The notes beneath the pieces were generated by a model. That model was not told the DNA's origin and made no database searches. It saw only the letters and a list, made by a program, of their open reading frames with translations. Positions 44,047 to 53,054 of a stretch of DNA of 64,000 nucleotides are shown piece after piece (positions within the stretch are counted from its first letter, which is position 1; each line of letters opens with the position of its first letter). The translations under genes and the position numbers were made by a program. Location of the stretch: the NCBI GenBank assembly GCA_015520735.1, contig WAPN01000024.1, positions 54,743-118,742 of the forward strand, read 5' to 3'. The stretch comes from Desulfurococcales archaeon (GTDB taxonomy: Archaea; Thermoproteota; Thermoprotei_A; Sulfolobales; Desulfurococcaceae).

Positions 44047-45426
44047 ATGGCCGAGAAATACGATGTAGCAATTATTGGTGCTGGAGTCGCAGGATTAACC
44101 GCGGCTTATGATCTCGTCGCCCGGGGCTTCAAAGTAGCGGTTATCGAGAGCAAGCCCCGGGAACGAATAGGAGATAAGACCTGCGGCGATGCAATAGGTA
44201 CACACCATTTCTCCGAGCTCGGCTGGAAACCCCCTTCCAGCATTATCGATCACAAATACTCGGGCGTCAAGATCTACAGTCCCAGCGAGAAATACGGAGT
44301 AGTTGTTCCAGGAGAAGGCGTAAGTGTCAACCGTGTTAAGTTCGGTCAATGGCTTCTCTCGAGAGTTCTTGATCATGGTGGCATACTTTATGATAATCAT
44401 GTCCTCGTCGATATGGCTTTGAAGAATAACAGGGTAGAGAAGATAATCGTTAAGAAAGTTGGCGAGCCCGGCTTCAGAGAAATATATGCTGAAGCATTCA
44501 TAGATGCGAGCGGCGCCAAGCCAAGCCTCAGACCAAAACTACCCAGCGAATGGCCCCTGGCCGAGAAGCCCTACATGACCGATTTCAACATAGCGTATAG
44601 AGAGGTCATAGAGCTCGAGAAACCACTAGAGTCCGATATAGGATACGCGATCATATATCTTAATACCGAGGTAGCCCCGGGAGGCTACTGGTGGCTCTTC
44701 CCCAAAGATCCCGAGGGAAGAATTATTAATGTGGGACTGGGCGTTGTATGGGGGCCCCAAGGCTACAACCCTAGGCACAACTATAACAAATACTTAAAGC
44801 CAAGGTTCAAGGGCAAACTGATACACGCCGGAGGCGGTATAGTCCCGACAAGAAGACCTATACCAACACTTGTATGGAGCAACGTAGGAGTAGTGGGCGA
44901 TGCGGCCTATACAGTCAACCCAGTACACGGAGGCGGAATAGGCTCTTCAATGCTATCAGCCAGCATAGTGGCAAGAAATATGGCTAATGCCCTTGAAGCC
45001 GGAAGAGTTGATGAGACAACCATGTGGAAAGCTAATAAAGAGTACATGGCTGTGTATGGTGCAAAACAAGCATCACTGGATATCCTGAGAATGTATCTAC
45101 AGAAATTGACAAATGATGACTTCGAGTGGATACTGAAGAATAAGATTGTCGATGGGGCATCAATATATGATCTGGGAACAAAAGGAAGCTTAGTAGAGGA
45201 AATAGTTCGGGGGGTAGGGAAACTTATTAGGCTGCTGGGAAGACCGTCTCTGTTGAACCAGTTGAGAGTAGTGAGAAGCTATATGAACAAGGTTAAGACC
45301 TTGTATCTAGATGAGTATCCTGAAACTCCGGATAAGCTACACGAATGGATGTTGAAGATAGAGTCGATCTTCAATGAGTACAGGGTAGAAATAGGATACG
45401 ATCCCGGGCCAAGGGTTAGATGGTGA
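44047..45426 (+). CDS. Geranylgeranyl reductase family flavoprotein
   Basis: FAD-dependent saturation of geranylgeranyl chains in archaeal ether lipids or prenyl carriers. The FAD site VAIIGAGVAGLTAAYDL is at residues 7-23, followed by KTCGDAIG. The substrate-pocket motif GYWWLFPKD lies near residue 218 and the second FAD motif GDAAYTVNPVHGGGIGSSM near 286. The length of 459 aa is slightly longer than many archaeal members (about 390-450) because of a C-terminal helical tail. It overlaps the DUF429 gene by 7 bp. Several paralogues usually exist, so the exact lipid substrate is open. Confidence 0.88.
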   Translation: MAEKYDVAIIGAGVAGLTAAYDLVARGFKVAVIESKPRERIGDKTCGDAIGTHHFSELGWKPPSSIIDHKYSGVKIYSPSEKYGVVVPGEGVSVNRVKFGQWLLSRVLDHGGILYDNHVLVDMALKNNRVEKIIVKKVGEPGFREIYAEAFIDASGAKPSLRPKLPSEWPLAEKPYMTDFNIAYREVIELEKPLESDIGYAIIYLNTEVAPGGYWWLFPKDPEGRIINVGLGVVWGPQGYNPRHNYNKYLKPRFKGKLIHAGGGIVPTRRPIPTLVWSNVGVVGDAAYTVNPVHGGGIGSSMLSASIVARNMANALEAGRVDETTMWKANKEYMAVYGAKQASLDILRMYLQKLTNDDFEWILKNKIVDGASIYDLGTKGSLVEEIVRGVGKLIRLLGRPSLLNQLRVVRSYMNKVKTLYLDEYPETPDKLHEWMLKIESIFNEYRVEIGYDPGPRVRW

Positions 45427-45959
45427 AGGTGGCAGGCCTCGATCTCAGAGCTAGACAGGATAGGCCTTCGGGCATAGCGTTTCTCCAGAATAGGAGACTT
45501 GTTTTTATATCAAAAGTTTACGGAGACGAAGAAATCCTTTTATTACTAGATAAATACAGGCCCAAAATAATAGCGATAGACTCTCCCCTGTCTCATTCTA
45601 GAGGATTTAGAAGAGTTGATAAGAAAATGATCAAGATGGGTTATAAGGTGTTGCCGCCGGGATGGCCCGCAATGAGGAAGCTTGTTTCGAGAGCTCTTAG
45701 GCTGAGAGAAATACTAGAAAGAAGAGGCATTGTAGTTATTGAAACACATCCGAGGAGCTCACTTTTATCATCAGGGTGCAGTATAGGGGAACTAATGATA
45801 CGTGAAGAGCTCGAACAGTCCTTGATCAGGGACCTTTCGAAAGATGAGATTGATGCACTTATAGCCGCGCTAACGGCCTACCATTACGTGATCGGCGACT
45901 ATGTCTCCGTTAAGGATGTTGATGGAGAAATAATCTTGCTACCGCGCATATGTAGTTGA
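45420..45959 (+). CDS. DUF429 protein (RNase H-like fold)
   Basis: The first strand VAGLDLRARQDRPSG and the second acidic strand IIAIDSPLS are typical of DUF429, a predicted RNase H-like nuclease family. VIETHPRSSLL and SKDEIDALIAALTA complete the likely active site. 179 aa. It overlaps the geranylgeranyl-reductase-like gene and converges on the DHH gene with a 6-bp gap. Biochemical function is not established for the family. Confidence 0.8.
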   Translation: MVKVAGLDLRARQDRPSGIAFLQNRRLVFISKVYGDEEILLLLDKYRPKIIAIDSPLSHSRGFRRVDKKMIKMGYKVLPPGWPAMRKLVSRALRLREILERRGIVVIETHPRSSLLSSGCSIGELMIREELEQSLIRDLSKDEIDALIAALTAYHYVIGDYVSVKDVDGEIILLPRICS

Positions 45960-45965
45960 ATTTTT

Positions 45966-46964
45966 CTAAGGCAGGTATTGAGGGGCGATACTAGTTATTT
46001 TATTCATAATATAGTCTAGGACAGCGGTTTCACTAAATAATTTCTTAATTTTAACTATGATTGGTATTTTCACTGCGAAACCGCTGGCGTGGGGATGTCC
46101 TCCCCCTCCTAGGGCTTTCGCGATCTCCCTGATGTTGATCTCTTTGCTCCGCAGACTCACCTTACCCTTATCCGAGATAACCGCTACAACCTCGGCATTC
46201 TTACGCGCCATGATGTAGGCAGCGGCGAAGCTGTTCTCAATATACTTGTTTGCCTTTACGAAGGCAAAAAGTATTCCATTAATTCTCTTTAGCTTTACCA
46301 GCCTCTCTAGCTCCCCGTATGCATTGATTTCTTTCTCGACTCTATCGATCAGTATGTCATTGAAACTCCTATCCCATAGCTTCTCTTCGAGAATAGTGTT
46401 CAGTACTTTTTCTCGCCACGAATCTGGATCATCTCTTCTTACGAGTCTGAGATACCATGGGCCTAACCAGTGGTCAAACCTCCACAGGTCGCCTGAACAA
46501 ACACCTTTCACGAATTCTTCAATGAACTCTTTATTGATATCACTTCGGCGGGGCGCGTATTTAGCAACTACTCCCGCTGCACAGATAGTGTTGTCTAAAT
46601 TGATTTTCACACCGATCTCCTTGAGGCTGTCAAGCCATTCTTTATCCCATATATGGTGGTCGTACCACTCTATCTCGATGCCCTCAGCGATCTTTTTCTC
46701 CAGTATAGGCTTAATGTACTCGTAAGTCTTCTCGTTCATCCCTAAGTCCATGAAGGCTATGGTGCGAATATTCTGGACCTTGGAGATCTTCTTGAATGCC
46801 TCTATGAGTAAATAGGGCTCAGTAAACATGATCTTGGAAGGCTTATATCCCCTATAATGTATGTACACGGCGGCTGATCCTACTCCGTCCATATCAGTGT
46901 GTGTTACAACCATGTAGTCATCCATATCAATCGTTCCCCAACTATTTTTGTATTGTCGAATCAT
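45966..46964 (-). CDS. DHH/DHHA1-family phosphoesterase (second copy)
   Basis: Metal sites HTDMDGVGSA, AFMDLG, WYDHHIWD and a DLWRFDHW aspartate, then the DHHA1 motif GGGGHPHASGF. It shares the layout of the protein at 17186-18115 but the two differ greatly in sequence, so they are old paralogues. A start at Met14 (MDDYMVVTHTDMDG, 46925) is possible and would put the first motif close to the N-terminus. The gene is divergent from nreA with 58 bp between them. Substrate unknown. Confidence 0.87.
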   Translation of the reverse strand: MIRQYKNSWGTIDMDDYMVVTHTDMDGVGSAAVYIHYRGYKPSKIMFTEPYLLIEAFKKISKVQNIRTIAFMDLGMNEKTYEYIKPILEKKIAEGIEIEWYDHHIWDKEWLDSLKEIGVKINLDNTICAAGVVAKYAPRRSDINKEFIEEFVKGVCSGDLWRFDHWLGPWYLRLVRRDDPDSWREKVLNTILEEKLWDRSFNDILIDRVEKEINAYGELERLVKLKRINGILFAFVKANKYIENSFAAAYIMARKNAEVVAVISDKGKVSLRSKEINIREIAKALGGGGHPHASGFAVKIPIIVKIKKLFSETAVLDYIMNKITSIAPQYLP

Positions 46965-47022
46965 TTTATCTAGCTTAATAAGGAATTATAAAGTAAGTGA
47001 TAACCTGTAATAGGTCAGTGGC

Positions 47023-48264
47023 GTGGAGACGGTGTTGCCAGGCATACCGAGGGATCTATGTCTAAGATGCAAGGGATACCGTAATCTCTGTGGGCTTGGA
47101 TATTGTCCACTCCTACGTGGATTCCGTGGCAAGGTTAAAATGATATCGAGGATTAATGACACACGAGTAGACGGGGCTACACCGCCTTCTGCCCTAGTAG
47201 GCGAGCATGGATACCCGTATGTCAACGTGTACATAGGTCTTCCACCTAGTATCCACGGTGATGAGGCTAAGAAATACGATGATCCCTCCTTGTGGTTCCT
47301 CAGACTAGGCTTGGGAGATATAATAGAGCTACGATCACAGCTGATGTATGCTAAGAAGAAAGCGAAAGTGAATGATCCATGGGTGTTGTACGAGGAAGAA
47401 ATAGGATTAGCGGCATTATCGAGAAAACCAGTTGATGCGGAGGCGGAGCTATCAGGTATACCGAGGCCTAAGCTAAGACTTGATCCTCTTCTCCCACCAA
47501 TAGGCCCCACGATATCAGCCAGAAGAATAAGAGTGGCAGGAAATCCCTCTCTTCATCCTGTTCTCGAGAAGCTGATATGGGATGATGTTAAGGCAGAAGA
47601 AGCGGTGTGGACTCTGCACCGTGAAGGCCTTGACCACTACGAGATAGTCAGAGCCCTATCCTTAGGGCTCATAGGAACGATTAAGCGGAGGAAACTGGTT
47701 CCCACGAGATGGAGTATAACAGCGGTTGATAGTATTGTAGCCAAAATGTATCTAAGAACCATACACTTGTCGAGACCGATAAGCGATGTACTGGTCTACC
47801 ATGCCGAGTATCTCTACAATAAGTACACCGTAATACTTTACCCGGGAAGATATAGTTCCGAGTGGATAGAGGTATGGATGCCCAATAGCCTTTGGAACCC
47901 ACATGCTGAGCCATCAATACTGATCATACATGATGATTACTGGGGTCGTCCCGAGAAGATGGATGGAGGATTCCTCGCGGCAAGAACACCTATACTCGAG
48001 CACCTTGCAAGCGTTAGAAGGCAGGCCAAGGTAATAATTTTGAGGGAGGTCGCGCCACAGTATATCTACCCTGTAGGCAACTGGCAGATCAGAATGACCG
48101 TTGCAGAAGCACTACGCAGAGGACCCGTGCTGAGAAACCCTATGAAAAAAGAGCTCCTAACATACCTTAGGAGGACACATAGTGTTCCGACGCACATATA
48201 TGATCATATCGTCAAGAAAATATATAACGAGAGGCAGACGACCATTGATGATTTCAAGAAATAA
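47023..48264 (+). CDS. nreA: NreA-type archaeal DNA repair protein
   Basis: Archaeal repair factor that works with PCNA. The N-terminal zinc-binding segment LCLRCKGYRNLCGLGYCPLL contains four cysteines, followed by the conserved DGATPPSALVGEHGYPYVNV and GPTISARRIRVAGNP. The C-terminal end is RQTTIDDFKK, a PCNA-interacting motif in which the second aromatic position is Lys. Length of 413 aa is normal. Start GTG 47023. The downstream membrane-protein frame overlaps its 3' end by 17 bp, linking it to the KaiC region. Confidence 0.88.
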   Translation: METVLPGIPRDLCLRCKGYRNLCGLGYCPLLRGFRGKVKMISRINDTRVDGATPPSALVGEHGYPYVNVYIGLPPSIHGDEAKKYDDPSLWFLRLGLGDIIELRSQLMYAKKKAKVNDPWVLYEEEIGLAALSRKPVDAEAELSGIPRPKLRLDPLLPPIGPTISARRIRVAGNPSLHPVLEKLIWDDVKAEEAVWTLHREGLDHYEIVRALSLGLIGTIKRRKLVPTRWSITAVDSIVAKMYLRTIHLSRPISDVLVYHAEYLYNKYTVILYPGRYSSEWIEVWMPNSLWNPHAEPSILIIHDDYWGRPEKMDGGFLAARTPILEHLASVRRQAKVIILREVAPQYIYPVGNWQIRMTVAEALRRGPVLRNPMKKELLTYLRRTHSVPTHIYDHIVKKIYNERQTTIDDFKK

Positions 48265-49561
48265 CGATATAGGCATGCTCATGGAAGCTTCAACAGAAGC
48301 GATAGTATTATCATTATTTGTTTATATAGCCATTATAGCCTCAATTACCTTGACAACCTATATGTTCTGGAACACATACTTTTCGGCTTCGAGCCTCATT
48401 ATTAAGCTCAGCGCATACTTCGTGCTGATATTACTCATATATGTTGTATTAACGGAAATGTATGACTTAGCGAACAACTTATTGAAAATAAAGTTATTCT
48501 CAGAGACCCTCTATATGAACCTAGAATACTTACTGATTCCTTTGAGCATTATTTTATCAATAGATCTAGTAACTGATATAACAGCAAATATTTATAGAGA
48601 ATATAAAATCATCATAATGATAATTGATATAACTTTGATATTAGTAGAGTCTGCTCTTCTATATCTTCTTGGGAGAAGAATAGTTCTAGGCCTTGATCTC
48701 AGAAAACTAATAAGAAGGCTTTATGGAAGCATTTATGGTTTAACACATAGTTTTTGGAGAAAAATAAAGAGGAGAGAAGTATTCACTGATGCATCATATT
48801 TGATCTCCTTCGTGCTTCTTTACAACTATGCAATCCTTTTTTTCCAAGTAATAAGAGTGATAAGTATAGCCACAGGACGTATAACAATTAATTCTATCCT
48901 CAACTGTTTAGTCCTAATAATGATGATTAAACTAGTGCTATACTCATCGACAATATCGTATATGATGTATACAGGAATAATCCTATCGCCTGAACAAAAG
49001 ATAGATTTGAGAAAAGTACTTGTTGCGCTGAACAGGCGTCAATCACTAATTACGACTATATACTATAAATCAATTAAGGAGCTGGAGATGTATATACATG
49101 AGGTTCTCCTTAATCCACTGAATGATGTTATCATCATACTACCATATAATATAAACACAGAGTGTGCACGTTTTATTAGGGAAATTAAGAATAACAATAC
49201 TGCTGTCATAATTTATCTAAGAAAGCAAACAATAGCTCTTCAAAAACTCCCTATTTCATCGGAAAGAAAGATATTCTATATTAGTTCTCCACAGTTTATG
49301 CAGATAAACTACATCATACGCGATGTGAGATTTACCGCCCCTACGCTAAGAATAATTATTTGTTTAATGCAAGATGAAAGCCTTATCGAAAAAATGGGCA
49401 TTATGTTCTATAGATTCGTGAGAGGCATTATAGATTATTTCTGCGGGGCTAAGTTTACCCGTGTTTTCATAGAATTTACAGCGCCTTATAATAGATCTGA
49501 CAGTATTTCTGAATTATTATCGCTAATTGTTCATGATGAATATACATTGTCAAAACAATAA
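48248..49561 (+). CDS. Polytopic membrane protein with cytosolic C-terminal domain
   Basis: About six membrane helices (residues 12-270) are followed by an alpha/beta cytosolic domain of about 165 residues with VIIILPYNINTECARFIREI and FYISSPQ. The layout matches the protein encoded at 50497-52032 on the other side of the KaiC-like gene. ATG 48248 is chosen; the longer frame from 48182 overlaps nreA by 83 bp and ATG 48275 is another option. No family is recognised with certainty; the tail may be a diverged DUF835-like domain. Confidence 0.72.
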   Translation: MISRNNDIGMLMEASTEAIVLSLFVYIAIIASITLTTYMFWNTYFSASSLIIKLSAYFVLILLIYVVLTEMYDLANNLLKIKLFSETLYMNLEYLLIPLSIILSIDLVTDITANIYREYKIIIMIIDITLILVESALLYLLGRRIVLGLDLRKLIRRLYGSIYGLTHSFWRKIKRREVFTDASYLISFVLLYNYAILFFQVIRVISIATGRITINSILNCLVLIMMIKLVLYSSTISYMMYTGIILSPEQKIDLRKVLVALNRRQSLITTIYYKSIKELEMYIHEVLLNPLNDVIIILPYNINTECARFIREIKNNNTAVIIYLRKQTIALQKLPISSERKIFYISSPQFMQINYIIRDVRFTAPTLRIIICLMQDESLIEKMGIMFYRFVRGIIDYFCGAKFTRVFIEFTAPYNRSDSISELLSLIVHDEYTLSKQ

Positions 49562-49750
49562 TAGATGGTCACAATACTCCAACACTGTTATAATCAGTTG
49601 AAAACATTTATTGGTTAAAATAAACAACTTGTTTTATGGTATAAATCAATATTTAGTCTCGGTGACATAAAAAGTAATGTAGGTATGGTATGAGAAACCA
49701 TTACGTATGGGTGCATCTATTCATTTACAAGGAATAGAGGAGGGATAAGT

Positions 49751-50491
49751 ATGATTGTGATCGAAAAAGTGCATACAGGGATTAAAGGGTTTGATGATAT
49801 TATCGAGGGAGGCCTACCAAGGCCTGGTATAACATACATTATTGGGCATCCAGGTGCTGGGAAAACAACATTAGCTCTACAGATACTTTATAATCGCGCC
49901 CTTCAAGGAGAAAAAGGCATGTATGTATCGCTGACAGAGAAAAAAGAATCAGTTATAACTAGATATAAAGACTTCCCAGTGTTTAATAGGCTTGAGGAGT
50001 TCCTCCAGAAGAAACAACTAATGTTCTTTGAAGCCATACCCACCTATGGCCTTGGCAAAGACATGGTGATAAGCCTTATAGATGATGCCTTCAATATAGC
50101 TCAGGAAAACGATGTTAAAAACATAATATTCGATACTGTTACAAGCCTTACCATGTATCTGAGGAGAGATGAGGTTAGAACAATATTGTCCTATATCAAC
50201 GACAAGATCTATAGCTCAAAGATAATGGGAATAATGATCGCCGAGCTACCCCTCTACAGCGAGATAATAAATCCGCCAAACGAAGAATTTATGTGTGATG
50301 TATTGATCGTGATGGACTATGTATGGATATATGCTGGCGCGCCAAAACTTGATGTGAGACTAATTCCTGTGAAAAGCAGGGTTGGACGAGTCGATAGGAG
50401 ATCCTATATCGCGGTAATATCCCCGGAAACAGGCGTTGAAATAATAGGTACCATAGAGACAGAGCACTTCACCCCATTCAGACAGGGATAA
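49751..50491 (+). CDS. KaiC-like RecA-superfamily ATPase
   Basis: One KaiC-type domain. Walker A GHPGAGKTT is at residues 32-40, a glutamate-rich strand end YVSLTEKKES at 58-67 and Walker B NIIFDT at 124-129. The C-terminal part has PVKSRVGRVDRRSY, typical of the GvpD/RAD55-like group. At 246 aa it is a single-domain protein, unlike the two-domain cyanobacterial clock protein. GGAGGG lies just upstream of the ATG. Flanking polytopic proteins with cytosolic tails suggest a membrane-coupled signalling switch. Confidence 0.87.
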   Translation: MIVIEKVHTGIKGFDDIIEGGLPRPGITYIIGHPGAGKTTLALQILYNRALQGEKGMYVSLTEKKESVITRYKDFPVFNRLEEFLQKKQLMFFEAIPTYGLGKDMVISLIDDAFNIAQENDVKNIIFDTVTSLTMYLRRDEVRTILSYINDKIYSSKIMGIMIAELPLYSEIINPPNEEFMCDVLIVMDYVWIYAGAPKLDVRLIPVKSRVGRVDRRSYIAVISPETGVEIIGTIETEHFTPFRQG

Positions 50492-50496
50492 TATAA

Positions 50497-52032
50497 TTGA
50501 TCAATAGATTTTCAACCTGTATCCGCAGATCTCTAAAGCACACAGCCTTCATACCGCTTTATTTATTTATACTTATCATCTTTATCGTCGCACTCTTTAC
50601 TATGGCTGAGAAAGGCGAAACGATCAGTGTTTCTCCAGTGTTTTTATTCCTATCTATGATAACCTATACACTCTACATCGCGTTGTTCGTTAGGATATAC
50701 ATGTATGCTAAGACGGTTTTAGACCTAGAAATATCATGTGGAATAATAGCCCTAAGCATACTTACTTTTCTTTATCCCTTAGTCATTCCGCTACTATTCT
50801 CTTATCCAGCCAATGAAAGTCTTTCGTACGTTATAGATGTTTTTGTCACAGTAAACGCGTCGTTTATTCAATTACACTATGCTGGTATGCTATCTAGAGT
50901 TACTAATCTAATAAGTAGTATCTATGGAACGAACGAGGGTGAGCCTCCAAGCTTCGTATCCTATAGGTTCAAGAATATATGGCTTCTAAGGGGTTTTGCC
51001 ATCCTTGGATCAGCCCTCGTCTTAGTTCTCTTTATATTAATGAAGCTATTTATATTAAGTGTGAGCCATGAACATTTGTTTTTTATTGTGGGCCTGACTA
51101 TAGCGTATCTTGTTTTGTCAGGAATAATAACAGTGAAATATAGGATAACAAACGCATTGTATCAGGGCCTCAGATTCGCGTCTCTTTATAGGTTATTTAC
51201 ATTAATGAACATTCTTGCTATATTGGTCTTTTTCGGAGTAGCAGCTGCAAATACAAGGGTAGAATACAGTATTATTGATCCCTATGCCGTGTCTTTTCTC
51301 GTCGAGATCGTCATTGCTATGTTTATTCTTGTTTTCTTGAAATATTCTCTTGATGATCTTATTGGACTTATTATTTTGTCGAAAGTTCCAGGCATTGCTA
51401 TGAAGGTGGGCCTACTTCCCATCTATATGATTGTGCACGATATCCCTGTTATGAATAGCGTATCTAAGGTTACTCGTGTCTTCAGCGGCGTTCTCCGCTC
51501 GGTCTGGATGGCTGGATTTCCAATAAACACTGTAATATATATATCGAAGCCACACAGTCTTATTAGAGCATTACTTCTCTTCAACTTTCATGAAACCTTC
51601 GACGAAGTGAAAGCAGACATTACATCTCTAGGTAGAGATATGGATAAGCTAGTCGGCAGCCCTGTAGCTTATATCTTTAACATATCTTATCCAGCGTCGG
51701 AGACCCTGCCTAGACAGCCTAGACAATATTTTGGCATAGAGATCCATGAGAGAAACATTACCTTCGAGCGCATCTACTTAATAAGATCTGTTATGAGTAT
51801 TATAAGGAGATCTAAGGGTGTACTACTAATTGTCGAGGACCTATCAGATCTAATTAATATATCAAGTTTTAAAACAGTATACTCCCTTATAAGGACACTT
51901 ATATCGTTGCTAAGGCCTAATATGGATGCTATGGTCATCATAACCCCCAAGTATAGGCCGCATGAAGAATACATAAATGTTTTTAAGAATATAGCTAATA
52001 ACGTAGTGGACGTAACAAGATTATTAATCTAA
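50497..52032 (+). CDS. Polytopic membrane protein with DUF835-like cytosolic domain
   Basis: About eight membrane helices (residues 12-295) precede a cytosolic domain of about 210 residues. This has VGLLPIYMIVHDIP, then SKGVLLIVEDLSDLINISSF and LLRPNMDAMVIITP, which resemble the DUF835 domains often found with archaeal KaiC proteins. It starts 5 bp after the KaiC-like stop, from TTG 50497, and is surely cotranscribed. Sensory or regulatory role is inferred from this layout. Confidence 0.78.
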   Translation: MINRFSTCIRRSLKHTAFIPLYLFILIIFIVALFTMAEKGETISVSPVFLFLSMITYTLYIALFVRIYMYAKTVLDLEISCGIIALSILTFLYPLVIPLLFSYPANESLSYVIDVFVTVNASFIQLHYAGMLSRVTNLISSIYGTNEGEPPSFVSYRFKNIWLLRGFAILGSALVLVLFILMKLFILSVSHEHLFFIVGLTIAYLVLSGIITVKYRITNALYQGLRFASLYRLFTLMNILAILVFFGVAAANTRVEYSIIDPYAVSFLVEIVIAMFILVFLKYSLDDLIGLIILSKVPGIAMKVGLLPIYMIVHDIPVMNSVSKVTRVFSGVLRSVWMAGFPINTVIYISKPHSLIRALLLFNFHETFDEVKADITSLGRDMDKLVGSPVAYIFNISYPASETLPRQPRQYFGIEIHERNITFERIYLIRSVMSIIRRSKGVLLIVEDLSDLINISSFKTVYSLIRTLISLLRPNMDAMVIITPKYRPHEEYINVFKNIANNVVDVTRLLI

Positions 52033-52104
52033 AGAGTTATTTAACAAGACATAGATTGTACTGTATCATGTTTTTTCGGTCGAGCTTGCAGGGGAGGATT
52101 ATCG

Positions 52105-52911
52105 TTGGCTGAGAATGCCGATGAGAGGGAAATATATGAGATCATTGCTGGAATGCCCATAGAAACGGAAAAGCTCAACGTACTGTCCGATATAACATTT
52201 GAGGCGCAGCTCCTTCTGAGAAGCAAGTTCATCAAAAAAATCAAGCTCAGTTTCGAGGATTTCAAAAATCTCCCTAAGCTGGCCGAGGACAAAGAGGTTC
52301 TTCTCACAACAAATCTTGATGGGAAGAGATTTATAGTGTATTTGAACCACGGAAAAATTGTTTCTTCAGCAATGGTGGATACAAATAAAGGGACCAGACA
52401 GGTAGGCTTAAAGCCCCTTGCCACATTAATGGCGGCCTCCAAAATAGCCCCCATAGTGTTTAAACTATACGAGATCCAACCAATGGTCTCAGAGGATAGA
52501 ACACGGGAAGCAAGCATTAGGCCCCGGACATTAGAAGTGGGTTTCAAAAAACGTGCTAAGTCTGTCAAGGTAAGGGCCAGGACTGAGATCAAACATGTCA
52601 GAGCGGAAGAAAAGGAAGCGGAGGAACCCATAATACTCGAGTTCACTAAACGCATAAAGGAGTTCATGGATAAAATGAAGGAAGATGTTGCAGATCTAGC
52701 CGGTTATTATGGCTGTAAATTCATTGATCTCAAGATCGAGATAAGCAGAGGGATACTTAAAATAAAGATCTATGTAAAGAAAAAAGGGCTGTTCACAAAA
52801 TGTCGTGCTGAGGACTTGAAGAAAGCTGTTGAAAACGATGCTGACATATTGCTCACTATGCTTGACCTAGATACTCCTTGCGAAGTTCATGTGTTCGAAC
52901 GCAAGAAGTAG
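52105..52911 (+). CDS. Unknown protein, two domains joined by a charged linker (268 aa)
   Basis: TTG 52105 has GGGGAGG 7 nt upstream. The N-terminal domain (residues 5-130) contains LTTNLDGKRFIVYLNHGKIVS and is loosely like small ligand-binding or roadblock-type regulators. A basic/acidic linker (about 135-175) leads to a helical and beta C-terminal domain (180-268) with paired cysteines at about 203 and 233. No family named. It follows the KaiC-membrane cassette on the same strand. Confidence 0.72.
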   Translation: MAENADEREIYEIIAGMPIETEKLNVLSDITFEAQLLLRSKFIKKIKLSFEDFKNLPKLAEDKEVLLTTNLDGKRFIVYLNHGKIVSSAMVDTNKGTRQVGLKPLATLMAASKIAPIVFKLYEIQPMVSEDRTREASIRPRTLEVGFKKRAKSVKVRARTEIKHVRAEEKEAEEPIILEFTKRIKEFMDKMKEDVADLAGYYGCKFIDLKIEISRGILKIKIYVKKKGLFTKCRAEDLKKAVENDADILLTMLDLDTPCEVHVFERKK

Positions 52912-53054
52912 AATATGCCTCTGATCGGAGAGTATTTAAAGTTTAGTCTTGTTTGTACGAATCAGTATTTTGCTACCATTTATATTTGATAGCCTGTATA
53001 AATACATTGTGTAATTGGGTAGTTGTTCAAGGTTTTAGCGTTTAAGAAATTACA

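Noticed and set aside
49751..50491. KaiC-like protein as a circadian clock component
   Set aside because: Only one KaiC domain is present and there is no KaiA or KaiB; archaeal single-domain KaiC proteins are general signalling ATPases.
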